A stretch of DNA of 64,000 nt from an uncultured Oscillospiraceae bacterium (GCA_944385445.1 CALWXF010000005.1:1-64000), one strand, 5' to 3'; shown: positions 43,565 to 52,408, counted from the stretch's first letter. Numbers and translations: made by a program. The notes: generated by a model from the letters alone, not told the origin.

Positions 43565-44746
43565 ATGAGAATCGGCATTTACGGCGGAAGCTTCAATCCC
43601 CCGCATCTGGGCCACATGGCTGCGGCCCGGGCTGCCATAGACAGCCTGAATCTGGACCGGCTGGTGTTGGTACCCAACCGTCAGCCTCCTCACAAGCAGC
43701 TGCCTGTCGGCAGTCCAACCCCTCAGCAGCGACTGACCATGACCGCCCTGACGGCGGACCAGCTGGGTCCCCAGGCGGAGGTCTGGGATGTGGAGCTGAG
43801 ACGGGAGGGAAGGAGCTATACCGTGGACACCCTGGAGGAAGCGGTGGAGCGGTGGCCGGAGGACGAGCTGTGGCTGCTTATGGGCTCGGACATGTTCCTC
43901 TCCCTGGAGGACTGGCATCTTCCCCAGCGTATCATGGAGCTGGCGGGAATCTGCGCCTTTGCCCGTACCCGGGAGGACATGGACCGCTGTCATACCCACT
44001 GTGCTGCCCTGACCCAGCGTTACAACGCCCGTGTCCAGGTGATTGAGATTCCTGACCTACGGGAGGTCTCCTCCACCCAGATCCGCACCCAGCTGCCCCA
44101 GGGTGAGGGAATGCAGCACCTCTCCCAGCAGGTATACGGGTATATTCTGCGGGAGCACCTGTATCACACCCATGCCAATCTGACCCAGCTGTCGGTGGAG
44201 GAGCTGCGGTGCGTGTCCAACTCCATGGTCAAGGCCAAGCGCCTGCCCCACATCAAGGGGACCGAGGAGGAGGCGGTGCGTCTGGCACGCCGCTGGGGCG
44301 GCGATGTGGATCAGATGCGCCGGGCGGGGATTCTACACGACTGCACCAAGTATTTCCCCCTGGAGGAGCACCTGGCCATCTGTGACCGATACGGCTTCCC
44401 TCTGGATGAGATGGAGCGCAAATCGGAAAAGCTGCTCCACTCCAAGAGCGGCGCCGCTCTGGCCCAGCATGTCTTTGGGCAGGAGCCCACGGTGATTCGG
44501 GCCATCTCCTACCACACCACCGGACGTGCCAACATGACCCTGGAGGAGATGATCCTCTACATGGCCGACTACATTGAGCCCAACCGGGTCTTTGAGGGCG
44601 TGGAGGAGATGCGCCAGCTGGCCTACCGGGATTTGAAGGCAGCTATGCTCATGGGCGTGGAGATATCTATGGAGGACATGCGGGAGCGCAACCAGCCCAT
44701 TCACTGCAATACCTTGGAGGCCTACAACTGGCTGAAAGAAACTTGA
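43565..44746 (+). CDS. nadD: NadD-YqeK fusion: nicotinate-nucleotide adenylyltransferase plus HD phosphohydrolase
   Basis: The 393-residue protein joins two usually separate products. Residues 1 to about 200 are NadD, with GIYGGSFNPPHLGH near residue 4 and a late VSSTQIRTQ, which makes deamido-NAD. Residues about 205-393 are a YqeK-type HD hydrolase with GILHDCTKYF and SYHTTG, expected to cleave diadenosine tetraphosphate symmetrically. There is no stop or frameshift between them. In many Firmicutes nadD and yqeK are adjacent, so the fusion fits. rsfS follows. Confidence 0.93.
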   Translation: MRIGIYGGSFNPPHLGHMAAARAAIDSLNLDRLVLVPNRQPPHKQLPVGSPTPQQRLTMTALTADQLGPQAEVWDVELRREGRSYTVDTLEEAVERWPEDELWLLMGSDMFLSLEDWHLPQRIMELAGICAFARTREDMDRCHTHCAALTQRYNARVQVIEIPDLREVSSTQIRTQLPQGEGMQHLSQQVYGYILREHLYHTHANLTQLSVEELRCVSNSMVKAKRLPHIKGTEEEAVRLARRWGGDVDQMRRAGILHDCTKYFPLEEHLAICDRYGFPLDEMERKSEKLLHSKSGAALAQHVFGQEPTVIRAISYHTTGRANMTLEEMILYMADYIEPNRVFEGVEEMRQLAYRDLKAAMLMGVEISMEDMRERNQPIHCNTLEAYNWLKET

Positions 44747-44790
44747 GAAACGGACACCCCTCAGGGGTGCCTGCGAAAGGAGAAATATCA

Positions 44791-45159
44791 TTGTTAACTT
44801 CAAAGGAAATGATCGCACTGGCCGTTCGGGCCCTGGACTCTAAGAAGGGTAAGGACATTAAAGTGCTCTACACTGCCGACCAGACCACCCTTGCAGATTA
44901 CTTCGTCATCTGCACCGGTACCTCCAACACCCAGGTCAAGGCTCTGTCCGATGCTGTGGAGGACGCCATGACTAAGGCCGGGGAGGAGCCCCACCATGTG
45001 GAAGGGCACCGGGGCGGCCAGTGGACCCTGCTGGACTACTCCGCCATTGTGGTGCATGTATTCACCGAGGAGGCCCGGGAGTTCTACGCCCTGGAGCGCC
45101 TGTGGTCCGATGCCACTCCCGTGGACCTGGACGAGTATCTCATCAAGCCTGAAGCTTGA
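44791..45159 (+). CDS. rsfS: Ribosome silencing factor RsfS
   Basis: The 122-residue protein binds L14 and blocks subunit joining. Key motifs are DYFVICTGTSNTQVKALSDA and WTLLDYSAIVVHVFTEEARE. TTG 44791 is favoured because AAAGGAG lies 8 bases upstream. It is the last gene of the smc operon, before a strong terminator. Confidence 0.94.
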   Translation: MLTSKEMIALAVRALDSKKGKDIKVLYTADQTTLADYFVICTGTSNTQVKALSDAVEDAMTKAGEEPHHVEGHRGGQWTLLDYSAIVVHVFTEEAREFYALERLWSDATPVDLDEYLIKPEA

Positions 45160-45170
45160 TGTTAGGGAGA

Positions 45171-45208
45171 AAAAATTCCCCTGTGCTGCAAAGCACAGGG
45201 GAATTTTT
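45171..45208. terminator. Bidirectional terminator between rsfS and rubrerythrin
   Basis: A 17-bp perfect stem with loop GCAA is flanked by AAAAA and TTTTT, serving both convergent genes. Confidence 0.9.
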
Positions 45209-45224
45209 GCAATTGACGGATCTA

Positions 45225-45758
45225 TTAGTAGTTCATGCAGCGGCGCTCAAAGTAGGCCTGGGGATGAGCGCAGACAGGGCAGACCTGGGGGGCGTCGTTG
45301 CCCACATGGACGTGGCCGCAGTTGCGGCAGATCCACACAGTCTGCTCACCGGCGGAGAAGACCATGTCGTTCTCCAGGTTGGCCAGCAGCTTCAGGTAGC
45401 GCTCCTCGTGCTCCTTCTCGATGACGGCGACCCCTTCAAACAGAGCGGCGATGCGGTCAAAGCCCTCCTCACGGGCGGTCTCGGCCATCTCCTTGTACAT
45501 GGTCACCCACTCGTAGTTCTCACCCTCGGCGGCAGCCTTCAGGTTTTCACGGGTGTTGCCAATGCCGCCCAGCTCCTTGAACCAGATCTTGGCGTGCTCC
45601 TTCTCGTTGTTGGCGGTCTCAGTAAACAGGGCAGAGATCTGCTCATAACCTTCCTTCTTAGCCTTGCTGGCGAAGTAGGTGTACTTGTTGCGGGCCTGGC
45701 TCTCACCGGCAAATGCTGCCCACAGATTGGCTTCGGTCTTGCTTCCCTTGAGTTCCAT
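45225..45758 (-). CDS. rbr: Rubrerythrin
   Basis: The 177-residue peroxide-scavenging diiron protein has an N-terminal ferritin-like domain. Iron ligands lie in FAGESQARNKY and NNEKEHAKIW near residues 16-55, and in EKEHEERY near 113-120. A C-terminal rubredoxin-like FeS4 module has CRNCGHVH and CPVCAHPQ. It detoxifies hydrogen peroxide in anaerobes. It is monocistronic with a clear promoter. Confidence 0.97.
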   Translation of the reverse strand: MELKGSKTEANLWAAFAGESQARNKYTYFASKAKKEGYEQISALFTETANNEKEHAKIWFKELGGIGNTRENLKAAAEGENYEWVTMYKEMAETAREEGFDRIAALFEGVAVIEKEHEERYLKLLANLENDMVFSAGEQTVWICRNCGHVHVGNDAPQVCPVCAHPQAYFERRCMNY

Positions 45759-45803
45759 ATTGTTACCTCCTTTAAGTGATGCCCATAGGATGAGCTTTTC
45801 CTC

Positions 45804-45832
45804 ATGATACTACACAGAAAGCTGGGAAGCAA
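45804..45832 (-). promoter_or_regulatory. Promoter of rubrerythrin
   Basis: On the minus strand, TTGCTT (45832..45827), a 17-base spacer and TATCAT (45809..45804). Confidence 0.65.
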
Positions 45833-45902
45833 GAAAAAATTTCTTAATTATTTTTCAAGTTTTATCCCATACTTTTAGTATCACGAAAAGGAGTGTGAGG
45901 AT

Positions 45903-46286
45903 ATGAAACGCAGACTATCTGTTATCTTGTTGGCTGTAATGGCCACATTTGTGTTTGCCGGATGTTCGTCCAACGATCCGGTGAAAACCACGCCTGAGTC
46001 AGTGCCCGCTACCCAGGTGCCCAACGATGCAAACCAGGGCGGCGGAGCAGGGGGAACCAGCGATAAAAACAACGACGGCACCCCGGATTCCACCCCCGAC
46101 CCGGATGAGCGGGTGGAGGACGGCCTGGACGACGTCAAGCAGGACGTGGAAAATGGGGTAGACGACGTGAAGGACGGTGTGAAGGAGGGCATGGATGATA
46201 TGAAACGGGGCATTGACGATGCCGCCGACCGTGCCCAGAATGAGATGAACCGCATGAAAGATAAAGCCAGCGAGTCTATGAAATAA
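45903..46286 (+). CDS. Small lipoprotein with amphipathic helical repeats
   Basis: The 127-residue protein has a signal peptide with lipobox FAGC (cysteine at residue 21), so it should be lipid-anchored outside the membrane. A low-complexity Gly/Thr/Pro linker follows, then a highly charged helical region with the repeated pattern DDVK-D-V-G near residues 75-105 (for example DDVKQDVENGVDDVKDGVKE). No enzyme domain is visible and function is unknown. The ribosome site AAAGGAG lies upstream. Confidence 0.8.
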   Translation: MKRRLSVILLAVMATFVFAGCSSNDPVKTTPESVPATQVPNDANQGGGAGGTSDKNNDGTPDSTPDPDERVEDGLDDVKQDVENGVDDVKDGVKEGMDDMKRGIDDAADRAQNEMNRMKDKASESMK

Positions 46287-46291
46287 AAAGC

Positions 46292-46322
46292 GCAGCTGCC
46301 AGGGAGTTTCCTTGGCAGCTGC
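46292..46322 (-). terminator. Terminator of the pyr operon
   Basis: A 13-bp stem (GCAGCTGCCAAGG on the minus strand, one wobble) is followed on the minus strand by GCTTTTTATTT. It also closes the lipoprotein gene on the plus strand, without a T run there. Confidence 0.75.
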
Positions 46323-46334
46323 TCTGTATCTATC

Positions 46335-47489
46335 TTATTGATAGCTGATGTACTTTTCCATGGTGTCCAGCACGCCGGTGCCCCCGGGCTCTTCGCCGAT
46401 TTTGTGAAAATCGTGGCGGAGGTAGAAGGACTTGGCTCGCTGGTTTTCCGGGGCGCAGCGAAGTAAAAGTCGCTTGCGGCCCAGCTTCCGATAGCAGGAG
46501 ATGGCCTGGCCCAGCATCTGCACCCCCAGGCCCTTGGAACGGTAGGAGGGGAGCATACAGAAGAAGGGGATGCGGCCCACGCCCTCCTCCGCCTGCTGCT
46601 GCCAGTCCATTTGCAGAATTCCGGCGGGTTCATCTCCCAGCAGAGCCACCAGAACGCTCTCCGGGGCATATTCCGAATTTCTCTTCATCACGTCCAGGAA
46701 GGCGGCGCCGTCAAAGTGGTCCATGGTGCCGTGGCTGGTCATCCACGCCTCTTCCCGGGCCTGCTGATACAGGGCCTCCTCTTCGGGCAGCTGCAGGGGG
46801 CGGAAACGCAGGCTGCTGCGCCGCATGGCATCCAGCATATCGGACCCTGAGTTGTCCTTGGGATGGATGCGGTTGGCCAGATCGCCCAGGTGGCTGTTGT
46901 CGTTGTAGTAGCAGATATTCACCTGGTCGTCCTGGAACTGGAGCTTGGCCACACAGGTGTTGTCCCCCAGAGGCATGTAGCCCATCTCCTCCACGGGAAC
47001 GCCCAGCCAGCCGGAGATTCCGGCCCGAATGGCGCTGCCGTGGGAGAAGACCGCCACCGTCTGATCGGGGTGGGAGGCGGCAATGCTGGTGATGGCACAC
47101 ATCATACGCTCCCGGACACCGGGAAAGGTCTCACTGCCATCCACATGCCATTGGGGGTCACAGAGAAGAAACTGGCGGAGGCTCTCCGGCTCGGCGTGGA
47201 GAATCTCGCCCCAGCTGTGGTCCTCCCAGCAGCCAGCTCCCACTTCCCGCAGGTCAGCGTCCACACACAGCGGCAAGCCCCGGGACAGACAGATGGCCTT
47301 GGAGGTCTCCATGGTGCGGGTCAAGTCGCTGGAGTAGACAGCATCCACATGTACATCTTCAAAACGCTTGGCGAGGGCCTGAACCTGACGGTAGCCCAGA
47401 GGAGTGAGCAGACCATCGTACCAGCCGTGACAACGGCGGTACAGATTGCCCTCCGCCTGGGCATGACGGATGAGATAAATTGTGGTCAT
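46335..47489 (-). CDS. Histidine phosphatase-GNAT acetyltransferase fusion
   Basis: The 384-residue protein has an N-terminal phosphoglycerate-mutase-like phosphatase (residues 1 to about 200). Its motif YLIRHAQAEGN at residues 5-15 contains the catalytic histidine, and VFSHGSAIRAG contains the second. A GNAT N-acetyltransferase follows from about residue 225, with PSYRSKGLGVQML as the acetyl-CoA loop and NQRAKSFYLRHDF. Substrates are unknown. It lies downstream of pyrD, probably in the same transcript. Confidence 0.85.
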   Translation of the reverse strand: MTTIYLIRHAQAEGNLYRRCHGWYDGLLTPLGYRQVQALAKRFEDVHVDAVYSSDLTRTMETSKAICLSRGLPLCVDADLREVGAGCWEDHSWGEILHAEPESLRQFLLCDPQWHVDGSETFPGVRERMMCAITSIAASHPDQTVAVFSHGSAIRAGISGWLGVPVEEMGYMPLGDNTCVAKLQFQDDQVNICYYNDNSHLGDLANRIHPKDNSGSDMLDAMRRSSLRFRPLQLPEEEALYQQAREEAWMTSHGTMDHFDGAAFLDVMKRNSEYAPESVLVALLGDEPAGILQMDWQQQAEEGVGRIPFFCMLPSYRSKGLGVQMLGQAISCYRKLGRKRLLLRCAPENQRAKSFYLRHDFHKIGEEPGGTGVLDTMEKYISYQ

Positions 47490-47520
47490 GTTGGTTGTTC
47501 TCTCTTCTTTCGTCAGGAAA

Positions 47521-48438
47521 TTACCAGGGGCGCACGCCGCCGGTGAGTTGGGCGATGGACTCCAGGCCCTGAGCCTGGGCCAACTCCTTCAGACCGTCCC
47601 GCACCTTCACAGGGGTGTAGGGGTCGGCAAAGCAGGCAGTGCCCACAGCCACAGCGGAGGCGCCGGCCAGCATCAGCTGGGCGGCATCGTCGGCCTTGGA
47701 CACGCCGCCCATGCCCAGAATGGGCAGGTTCACGGCCTGGGCCACTTCCCAGACCATACGCACGGCCACAGGGAGCACAGCGGGGCCGGACAGACCACCA
47801 GTGTTCATTTTCAGAATGGGACGGCGGGTGTTGATGTCAATGCGCATGCCACGCAGAGTGTTGATAAGGGAGAGCGCATCGGCCCCGGCGTCTGCCACGG
47901 CCCGAGCGATCTCGGTGATGTCGGTGACATTGGGGGAGAGCTTCACCATCACGGGGACGGTGGAGTGGGATTTTGCCATGTGGGTGACCTCGGCGGCCAG
48001 CTCGGGCTTGGTGCCGTAGGCCAACCCGCCTGCCTTGACGTTGGGGCAGGAGATGTTCACCTCGATCATGTCCACGCCGGCGGCAGACAGCTTCTCACAC
48101 ATCTCGCCGTACTCCTCGGGGGTGTTGCCTGAGATGTTGGCGATGACCTTCACGTCATATTGACGCAGGAAGGGCAGCTCTTCGGCGATAAAGGCGTCCA
48201 CGCCGGGGTTTTGCAGGCCCACGGAGTTGAGGATGCCCATGGGGGTCTCTGCAATGCGGGGGGCGGGGTTACCCTCCCGGCGCTGGGCGGTGAGGCCCTT
48301 GACACAGATGCCGCCCAGCTCAGACAGATCGTAGAACTGGCCGTACTCTCGACCGAAGCCAAAGGTGCCGGAGGCTACCACAACGGGGTTTTTCAGTTCC
48401 ACACCGGCCAAATTGACCTTCATGCAGGGTTCAGTCAT
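47521..48438 (-). CDS. pyrD: Dihydroorotate dehydrogenase catalytic subunit (PyrDB, NAD-linked)
   Basis: The 305-residue FMN enzyme oxidises dihydroorotate. It has GTFGFGREYGQFYDL near residue 29, a class 1B catalytic cysteine region (EVNISCPNVKAGG) and late GMGGVSKADDA. With pyrK it forms the heterotetramer that uses NAD. ATG 48438 has AAGGAGGT 8 bases upstream and overlaps the pyrK stop by 8 bases. Confidence 0.94.
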   Translation of the reverse strand: MTEPCMKVNLAGVELKNPVVVASGTFGFGREYGQFYDLSELGGICVKGLTAQRREGNPAPRIAETPMGILNSVGLQNPGVDAFIAEELPFLRQYDVKVIANISGNTPEEYGEMCEKLSAAGVDMIEVNISCPNVKAGGLAYGTKPELAAEVTHMAKSHSTVPVMVKLSPNVTDITEIARAVADAGADALSLINTLRGMRIDINTRRPILKMNTGGLSGPAVLPVAVRMVWEVAQAVNLPILGMGGVSKADDAAQLMLAGASAVAVGTACFADPYTPVKVRDGLKELAQAQGLESIAQLTGGVRPW

Positions 48439-49201
48439 CCCAGGCCACCTCCTTGGAATCGAATACAGGACCATCCTTACATACATGCTTCTGGTGACCG
48501 TCTGCACTCTTGCAGGCGCACACCAGGCAGGCACCCACGCCGCAGCCCATGCGCTCCTCCATGGAGACCTGGCAGGGCACGCCCATGGCCTCAGCCACCT
48601 TGGCTACCGAGCGGAGCATGGGCTTGGGGCCGCAGGCCAGCACGGCGGTGTAGTCAGAATTGCGCTCCAGCTCCTCCCGCACCAGGGCGTCCACAAAGCC
48701 GTGGTGGCCCATGGAGCCGTCGTCAGTGGCTACCCGCACCTGGCCGCAGCAGGTGGCGAACTCCTCCACCAGCATGGCGTTGGACTGAGAGCGGAAACCC
48801 AGAATGGCAGTGTTGTTCACCCCGGCGTGCTTGGCGCAGCCCAGCATGGGAGGCACACCGATGCCGCCGCCTACTAGCAGATAGCGGCCCTGAGGCTCCA
48901 TCTGGAAGCCGTGGCCCAGGGGGCCCAGCACATCCAGCTCTTCTCCCACCTGGCGCTGAGCCAGCCAGCGGGTGCCCTCACCCCGGGCCTCAAAGACCAT
49001 GCGGATGAGGTCTCCTTCCACAGACCAGCTACAGATGGAGATGGGGCGGCGTAGCAGAAGGCCTTCCCCACAGCGCACATGGACAAACTGTCCGGGGCGG
49101 GTGATCTGGGCGGCCATGCCGTGGCTCTGGAAGGTCATGGACACACCACCGGAGGGGAGGTGTACGGCCTCTACGATGGTGCAGCGTTGTTCTACAGTCA
49201 T
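48431..49201 (-). CDS. pyrK: Dihydroorotate dehydrogenase electron transfer subunit
   Basis: The 256-residue flavoprotein passes electrons from PyrD to NAD. It has RPISICSW near residue 52 for FAD, GGGIGVPPML for NAD and a C-terminal 2Fe-2S cluster CGVGACLVCAC with CKDGPVF. The overlap with pyrD implies coupled translation. Confidence 0.95.
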   Translation of the reverse strand: MTVEQRCTIVEAVHLPSGGVSMTFQSHGMAAQITRPGQFVHVRCGEGLLLRRPISICSWSVEGDLIRMVFEARGEGTRWLAQRQVGEELDVLGPLGHGFQMEPQGRYLLVGGGIGVPPMLGCAKHAGVNNTAILGFRSQSNAMLVEEFATCCGQVRVATDDGSMGHHGFVDALVREELERNSDYTAVLACGPKPMLRSVAKVAEAMGVPCQVSMEERMGCGVGACLVCACKSADGHQKHVCKDGPVFDSKEVAWDD

Positions 49202-49221
49202 ATCTCTCTCCCTCTCTTGGC

Positions 49222-50145
49222 TTAGCGCACGGTAATGTATTCCTTCAGCTCGTCCCGCATCTTCTCAGCGGCAGCCCGAGCGGCCTCCTGGTAGTCCAGA
49301 CCGTTGTTGTCGGTCTTCTTCCAGGCGCACATGATGGAGCGGGAGGCGTTGATGATGGCGCCGCGGCCCAGTTCGTCAAAGGCGTTGCGCACGTCTTCAG
49401 CGGTGCCGCCCTGAGCGCCGTAGCCGGGAACCAGGAAGAAGGTCTTGGGCAGACGGCGGCGCAGCTCCTTGAGCACGGAGGGGTGAGTGGCGCCCACCAC
49501 AGCGCCCAGAGCCTGGTAGCCGCAGGCTCCCTCGGTGTCCTTGCCCCAGCGCTCGATGAGGTCGCCCATGACGGTGTACACCACACGGTCACCGGCCACC
49601 ATGTCCTGGAGCTCCACAGAGGAGGGGTTGGAGGTCTTGGCCAGCACGAAGGCGGACTTGTTGCGGGCCACGCACTCCTTGAGGAAGGGCTTGATGGCAT
49701 CGGAGCCCATGTAGCCGTTGAGGGTCACGCAGTCGGCATCGAAGGCGGAGAGGTTGGCGCTGCCCACCTGGGTGGTGCCCAGCCAGCCCTCAGCGTAGGC
49801 GGTGGCGGTGGTGCCGATGTCACCCCGCTTGATGTCGGCGATGACATACAGGCCCTTGCTCTTGGCGTAGGCCATCACGTCCTCCATCACCTTCATGCCA
49901 CGCCAGCCCAGCATCTCAAAATAGGCGGCTTGGGGCTTGACGGCGGGGACCACGTCGCAGAGGGCGTCAATGAGACCGCAGTCGAACTCGGCCACCGCCT
50001 CAGCGGCGGCTTCCAGGGTCTCGCCCAAGCGGTCGGTGTGCTTTTTCAGAATGTGGGGGGGAATGTACTCCACACGGGCATCCAGACCGGCCACAGTGGG
50101 GTTGGCTTTCTCACGAATCTTATCCTGCAAAATATCAAATGACAT
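49222..50145 (-). CDS. pyrF: Orotidine 5'-phosphate decarboxylase
   Basis: The 307-residue protein is the longer, class 2 OMP decarboxylase. It has the catalytic stretch YVIADIKRGDIG near residue 95 with the Lys and Asp residues, and LVPGYGAQGG near 210. The start at 50145 is favoured: AGGAGG lies 8 bases before it but directly abuts the ATG at 50154. The gene begins 2 bases past the pyrC stop. Confidence 0.95.
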   Translation of the reverse strand: MSFDILQDKIREKANPTVAGLDARVEYIPPHILKKHTDRLGETLEAAAEAVAEFDCGLIDALCDVVPAVKPQAAYFEMLGWRGMKVMEDVMAYAKSKGLYVIADIKRGDIGTTATAYAEGWLGTTQVGSANLSAFDADCVTLNGYMGSDAIKPFLKECVARNKSAFVLAKTSNPSSVELQDMVAGDRVVYTVMGDLIERWGKDTEGACGYQALGAVVGATHPSVLKELRRRLPKTFFLVPGYGAQGGTAEDVRNAFDELGRGAIINASRSIMCAWKKTDNNGLDYQEAARAAAEKMRDELKEYITVR

Positions 50146-50146
50146 C

Positions 50147-51430
50147 TTATTCATCCTCCTGATAAATAATTTGACCCATGGAAATGGTGTATTTCACTTT
50201 GCCCTTCAGCTGGAAGCCGTGGAAGGGGGTATTGCGGCCCTTGGAAGCGAAGTTGTCCCGGTCCACCGTCCAGGCCTGGTCGGGGTCGAAGAGCACCAGG
50301 TCGGCAGGACGGCCCTCCTGAAGGGTGCCGCCGGGCAGACGGAGCAGGGAGGCGGGGGTGGTGCTCATGCGGTCGATGACCTTCATCAGGGACATGTGCC
50401 CGGCGTGGTAGAGGTAGGTCAGGGCCAGGCCCAGAGAGGTCTCCAGACCCACCATGCCGCTGGGGGCCTTTTCCAGGGACTGGGCCTTTTCCCAGGTACA
50501 GTGGGGGGCGTGGTCGGTGACAATGGCGTCAATGGTGCCGTCCTTCAGACCCTCCAGAATGGCGGCCCGATCGGCTGCTGTCCGCAGCGGGGGATTGACC
50601 CGGGCCATGGTGCCCTGGCGAAGCACCTCTTCCTCGGTGAGGATGAAGTACTGGGGGCAGGTCTCACAGGTGATGGCTACGCCCTCGGCCTTGGCCCGGC
50701 GGATGATGTTCACGGTGCCGGCGGTGGAGATGTGGCAGATGTGCACCCGGGCTCCGGTTTCCTTGGCCAGCATCACATCCCGCATGACCTGCAATTCCTC
50801 GGCGATGGCGGGACGGCCGGGGAGGCCCAGTTGGCGGGAAACTTCACCCTCGTTGACGGCGTAGTTGCGCACCATGTCCTTATCTTCGCAGTGGTCCAGA
50901 ATGGGCAGACCCAGGGTGCGGGCCTGTTGCATGGCCTGGCGCAGCAGAGCCAGGTTCTGGACGGGTACCCCATCATCGGTAAAGGCGGGGACACCCGCCT
51001 TCCAAAGGGCCTGGAAGTCGGTGAGGGCTTCGCCCTTTTGCCCCTGCGTCACAGCGCCGGCGGGATAGACGTGAATGCCAGTGTGGGCCGCCTTTTCTTT
51101 CACCAGGGCGACCACTTCCGGGCAGTCGGTGGCGGGGCGGGTATTGGGCATGGCCACCAGGGTGGTCACGCCGCCACGGGCGGCGGCAGCGCACCCGGTG
51201 GCGATGGTCTCTTTATCCTCCTGGCCTGGCTCTCGCAGGTGGACATGGAGGTCCACCAGGCCGGGGGCAACCACCAGACCGCTGGCGTCCAGGGTGGAGC
51301 AGTGCTCCTCAGGGGTGGCAAGAGACTGGTCCACAGCGGCAATCCGTCCGTTGTCAATCAAGATATCACAGATTTGATTCAGGCCGGTGGAGGGGTCAAC
51401 CACATGTCCACCTTTCACCAGTAATTTCAA
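50147..51430 (-). CDS. pyrC: Dihydroorotase
   Basis: The 427-residue zinc amidohydrolase cyclises carbamoyl-aspartate. It has the metal motif DLHVHLREPG near residue 57, MPNTRPATD and VTDHAPH with the catalytic aspartate. TTG 51430 gives the family start MKLLVKGG and has GAGGAG at a good distance, whereas GTG 51439 abuts it. It is first in the order C-F-K-D. Confidence 0.93.
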   Translation of the reverse strand: MKLLVKGGHVVDPSTGLNQICDILIDNGRIAAVDQSLATPEEHCSTLDASGLVVAPGLVDLHVHLREPGQEDKETIATGCAAAARGGVTTLVAMPNTRPATDCPEVVALVKEKAAHTGIHVYPAGAVTQGQKGEALTDFQALWKAGVPAFTDDGVPVQNLALLRQAMQQARTLGLPILDHCEDKDMVRNYAVNEGEVSRQLGLPGRPAIAEELQVMRDVMLAKETGARVHICHISTAGTVNIIRRAKAEGVAITCETCPQYFILTEEEVLRQGTMARVNPPLRTAADRAAILEGLKDGTIDAIVTDHAPHCTWEKAQSLEKAPSGMVGLETSLGLALTYLYHAGHMSLMKVIDRMSTTPASLLRLPGGTLQEGRPADLVLFDPDQAWTVDRDNFASKGRNTPFHGFQLKGKVKYTISMGQIIYQEDE

Positions 51431-51472
51431 ATTTCTCACTCCTCATGTTACTTCTACTTATATATTCGGCCT

Positions 51473-51501
51473 ATTATACACGAAATAGCAGCAAGATGCA
51501 A
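51473..51501 (-). promoter_or_regulatory. Promoter of the pyr operon
   Basis: On the minus strand, TTGCAT (51501..51496), a 17-base spacer and TATAAT (51478..51473). The leader is under 45 bases, so no PyrR attenuator is present here. Confidence 0.8.
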
Positions 51502-51599
51502 TTCGTAATTGCAAAAAAGTATGCCATCAATCCCAAAAAAGTGAAGTGACACACAGGGTGAAACAGGGAGGGACTGCCAAGATGGGGTGCGAAAACGAC

Positions 51600-51630
51600 A
51601 AAAAAGGCATCTGAAAAAACAGATGCCTTT
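51600..51630 (-). terminator. Terminator of the 81-residue hypothetical gene
   Basis: On the minus strand, AAAGGCATCTG pairs CAGATGCCTTT with a T6 loop, followed by TTT. Confidence 0.8.
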
Positions 51631-51713
51631 GCAAAGAGCTTGTCATTGAGTTTCGGAAACTTACAGTGGCTTGAACTTGATTACCACACAGCTGTATGTT
51701 TCTTCCTTCTCCT

Positions 51714-51959
51714 TTAATCGTCTTTATATAAATTATATCCGTGTTCTCTGTGATAGCCGGGACCGTGAGGAGCTTTACCTTCCCATTCCCGCTTGCTAAG
51801 GACAGAATCAAACAAAAATAGTAGATTTTGTAACGTAGCAGCCAACTGGAAGTTATCCCCCGCAGAACAAAATTGCTTACGCACAATCTCTCTTTCTGCT
51901 TTAAGCTCTTTGTTTGATGCTGTCTTAAACCACTTATCACTATACTTTTTTGGCTTCAT
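51714..51959 (-). CDS. Small charged hypothetical protein
   Basis: The 81-residue protein begins MKPKKYSDKWFKTASNKEL. It has a central helical stretch and ends in GPGYHREHGYNLYKDD. I recognise the pattern WF-x-x-AS/D and the HREHG tail from small hypotheticals in Firmicute genomes and mobile elements, but no function is known. The sequence is more AT-rich than its neighbours and sits beside two tRNAs, a common integration target, so it may be a remnant of a mobile element. GGAGG lies 9 bases upstream. Confidence 0.7.
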   Translation of the reverse strand: MKPKKYSDKWFKTASNKELKAEREIVRKQFCSAGDNFQLAATLQNLLFLFDSVLSKREWEGKAPHGPGYHREHGYNLYKDD

Positions 51960-52017
51960 AACACATTCCTCCGCATTTTAAAGATTAAGACTATCTGTAT
52001 GAGAGGGGGGAATAAGC

Positions 52018-52045
52018 AAAAACCCCGAATGCAATCGCATTCGAG
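52018..52045 (-). terminator. Terminator of the Thr/Arg tRNA pair
   Basis: On the minus strand, CGAATGC pairs GCATTCG around GATT, then GGGTTTTT follows. Confidence 0.75.
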
Positions 52046-52050
52046 ATTCT

Positions 52051-52127
52051 TGGTACGGCTGGAGGGATTCGAACCCCCGACCTTTTGGTTCGTAGCCAAA
52101 CACTCTATCCAGCTGAGCTACAGCCGC
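52051..52127 (-). tRNA. tRNA-Arg (anticodon ACG)
   Basis: The acceptor stem is GCGGCTG with CAGCCGT (last pair G-T) and CCA is encoded. The anticodon loop CTACGAA is closed by TTTGG/CCAAA. A34 is probably edited to inosine. Confidence 0.96.
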
Positions 52128-52141
52128 ATATGAAAAGCTTT

Positions 52142-52217
52142 TGGAGCTGGTGACGTGACTTGAACACGCGACCTGCTGATTACGAATCAGCTGCTCTACC
52201 AACTGAGCTACACCAGC
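52142..52217 (-). tRNA. tRNA-Thr (anticodon CGT)
   Basis: The acceptor stem is GCTGGTG/CACCAGC with encoded CCA. The anticodon loop TTCGTAA is closed by GCTGA/TCAGC. It lies upstream of tRNA-Arg on the same strand. Confidence 0.96.
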
Positions 52218-52399
52218 ATTCCTGTCGTGCCTTCGTGGCAGAGGCGAGGCTCAAAAGCTTGATTATCTTACCATGGGGAGGAACATTTGTCAACCCCAAA
52301 TTTCAAAATTCGCATAGATGTTTTTTCGGAGCCGTGGAAAAGAAAAAGGGCCTATGGTGCAAAACAAGGAAAAAGCAAGATTTCTACTTGGCAATTCTA

Positions 52400-52408
52400 T
52401 GGTATGAT
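52400..52408 (+). promoter_or_regulatory. Extended -10 promoter of the first mgtA gene
   Basis: TGGTATGAT forms an extended -10, with no clear -35. It lies 28 bases before the chosen GTG, leaving no room for an M-box. Confidence 0.5.
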
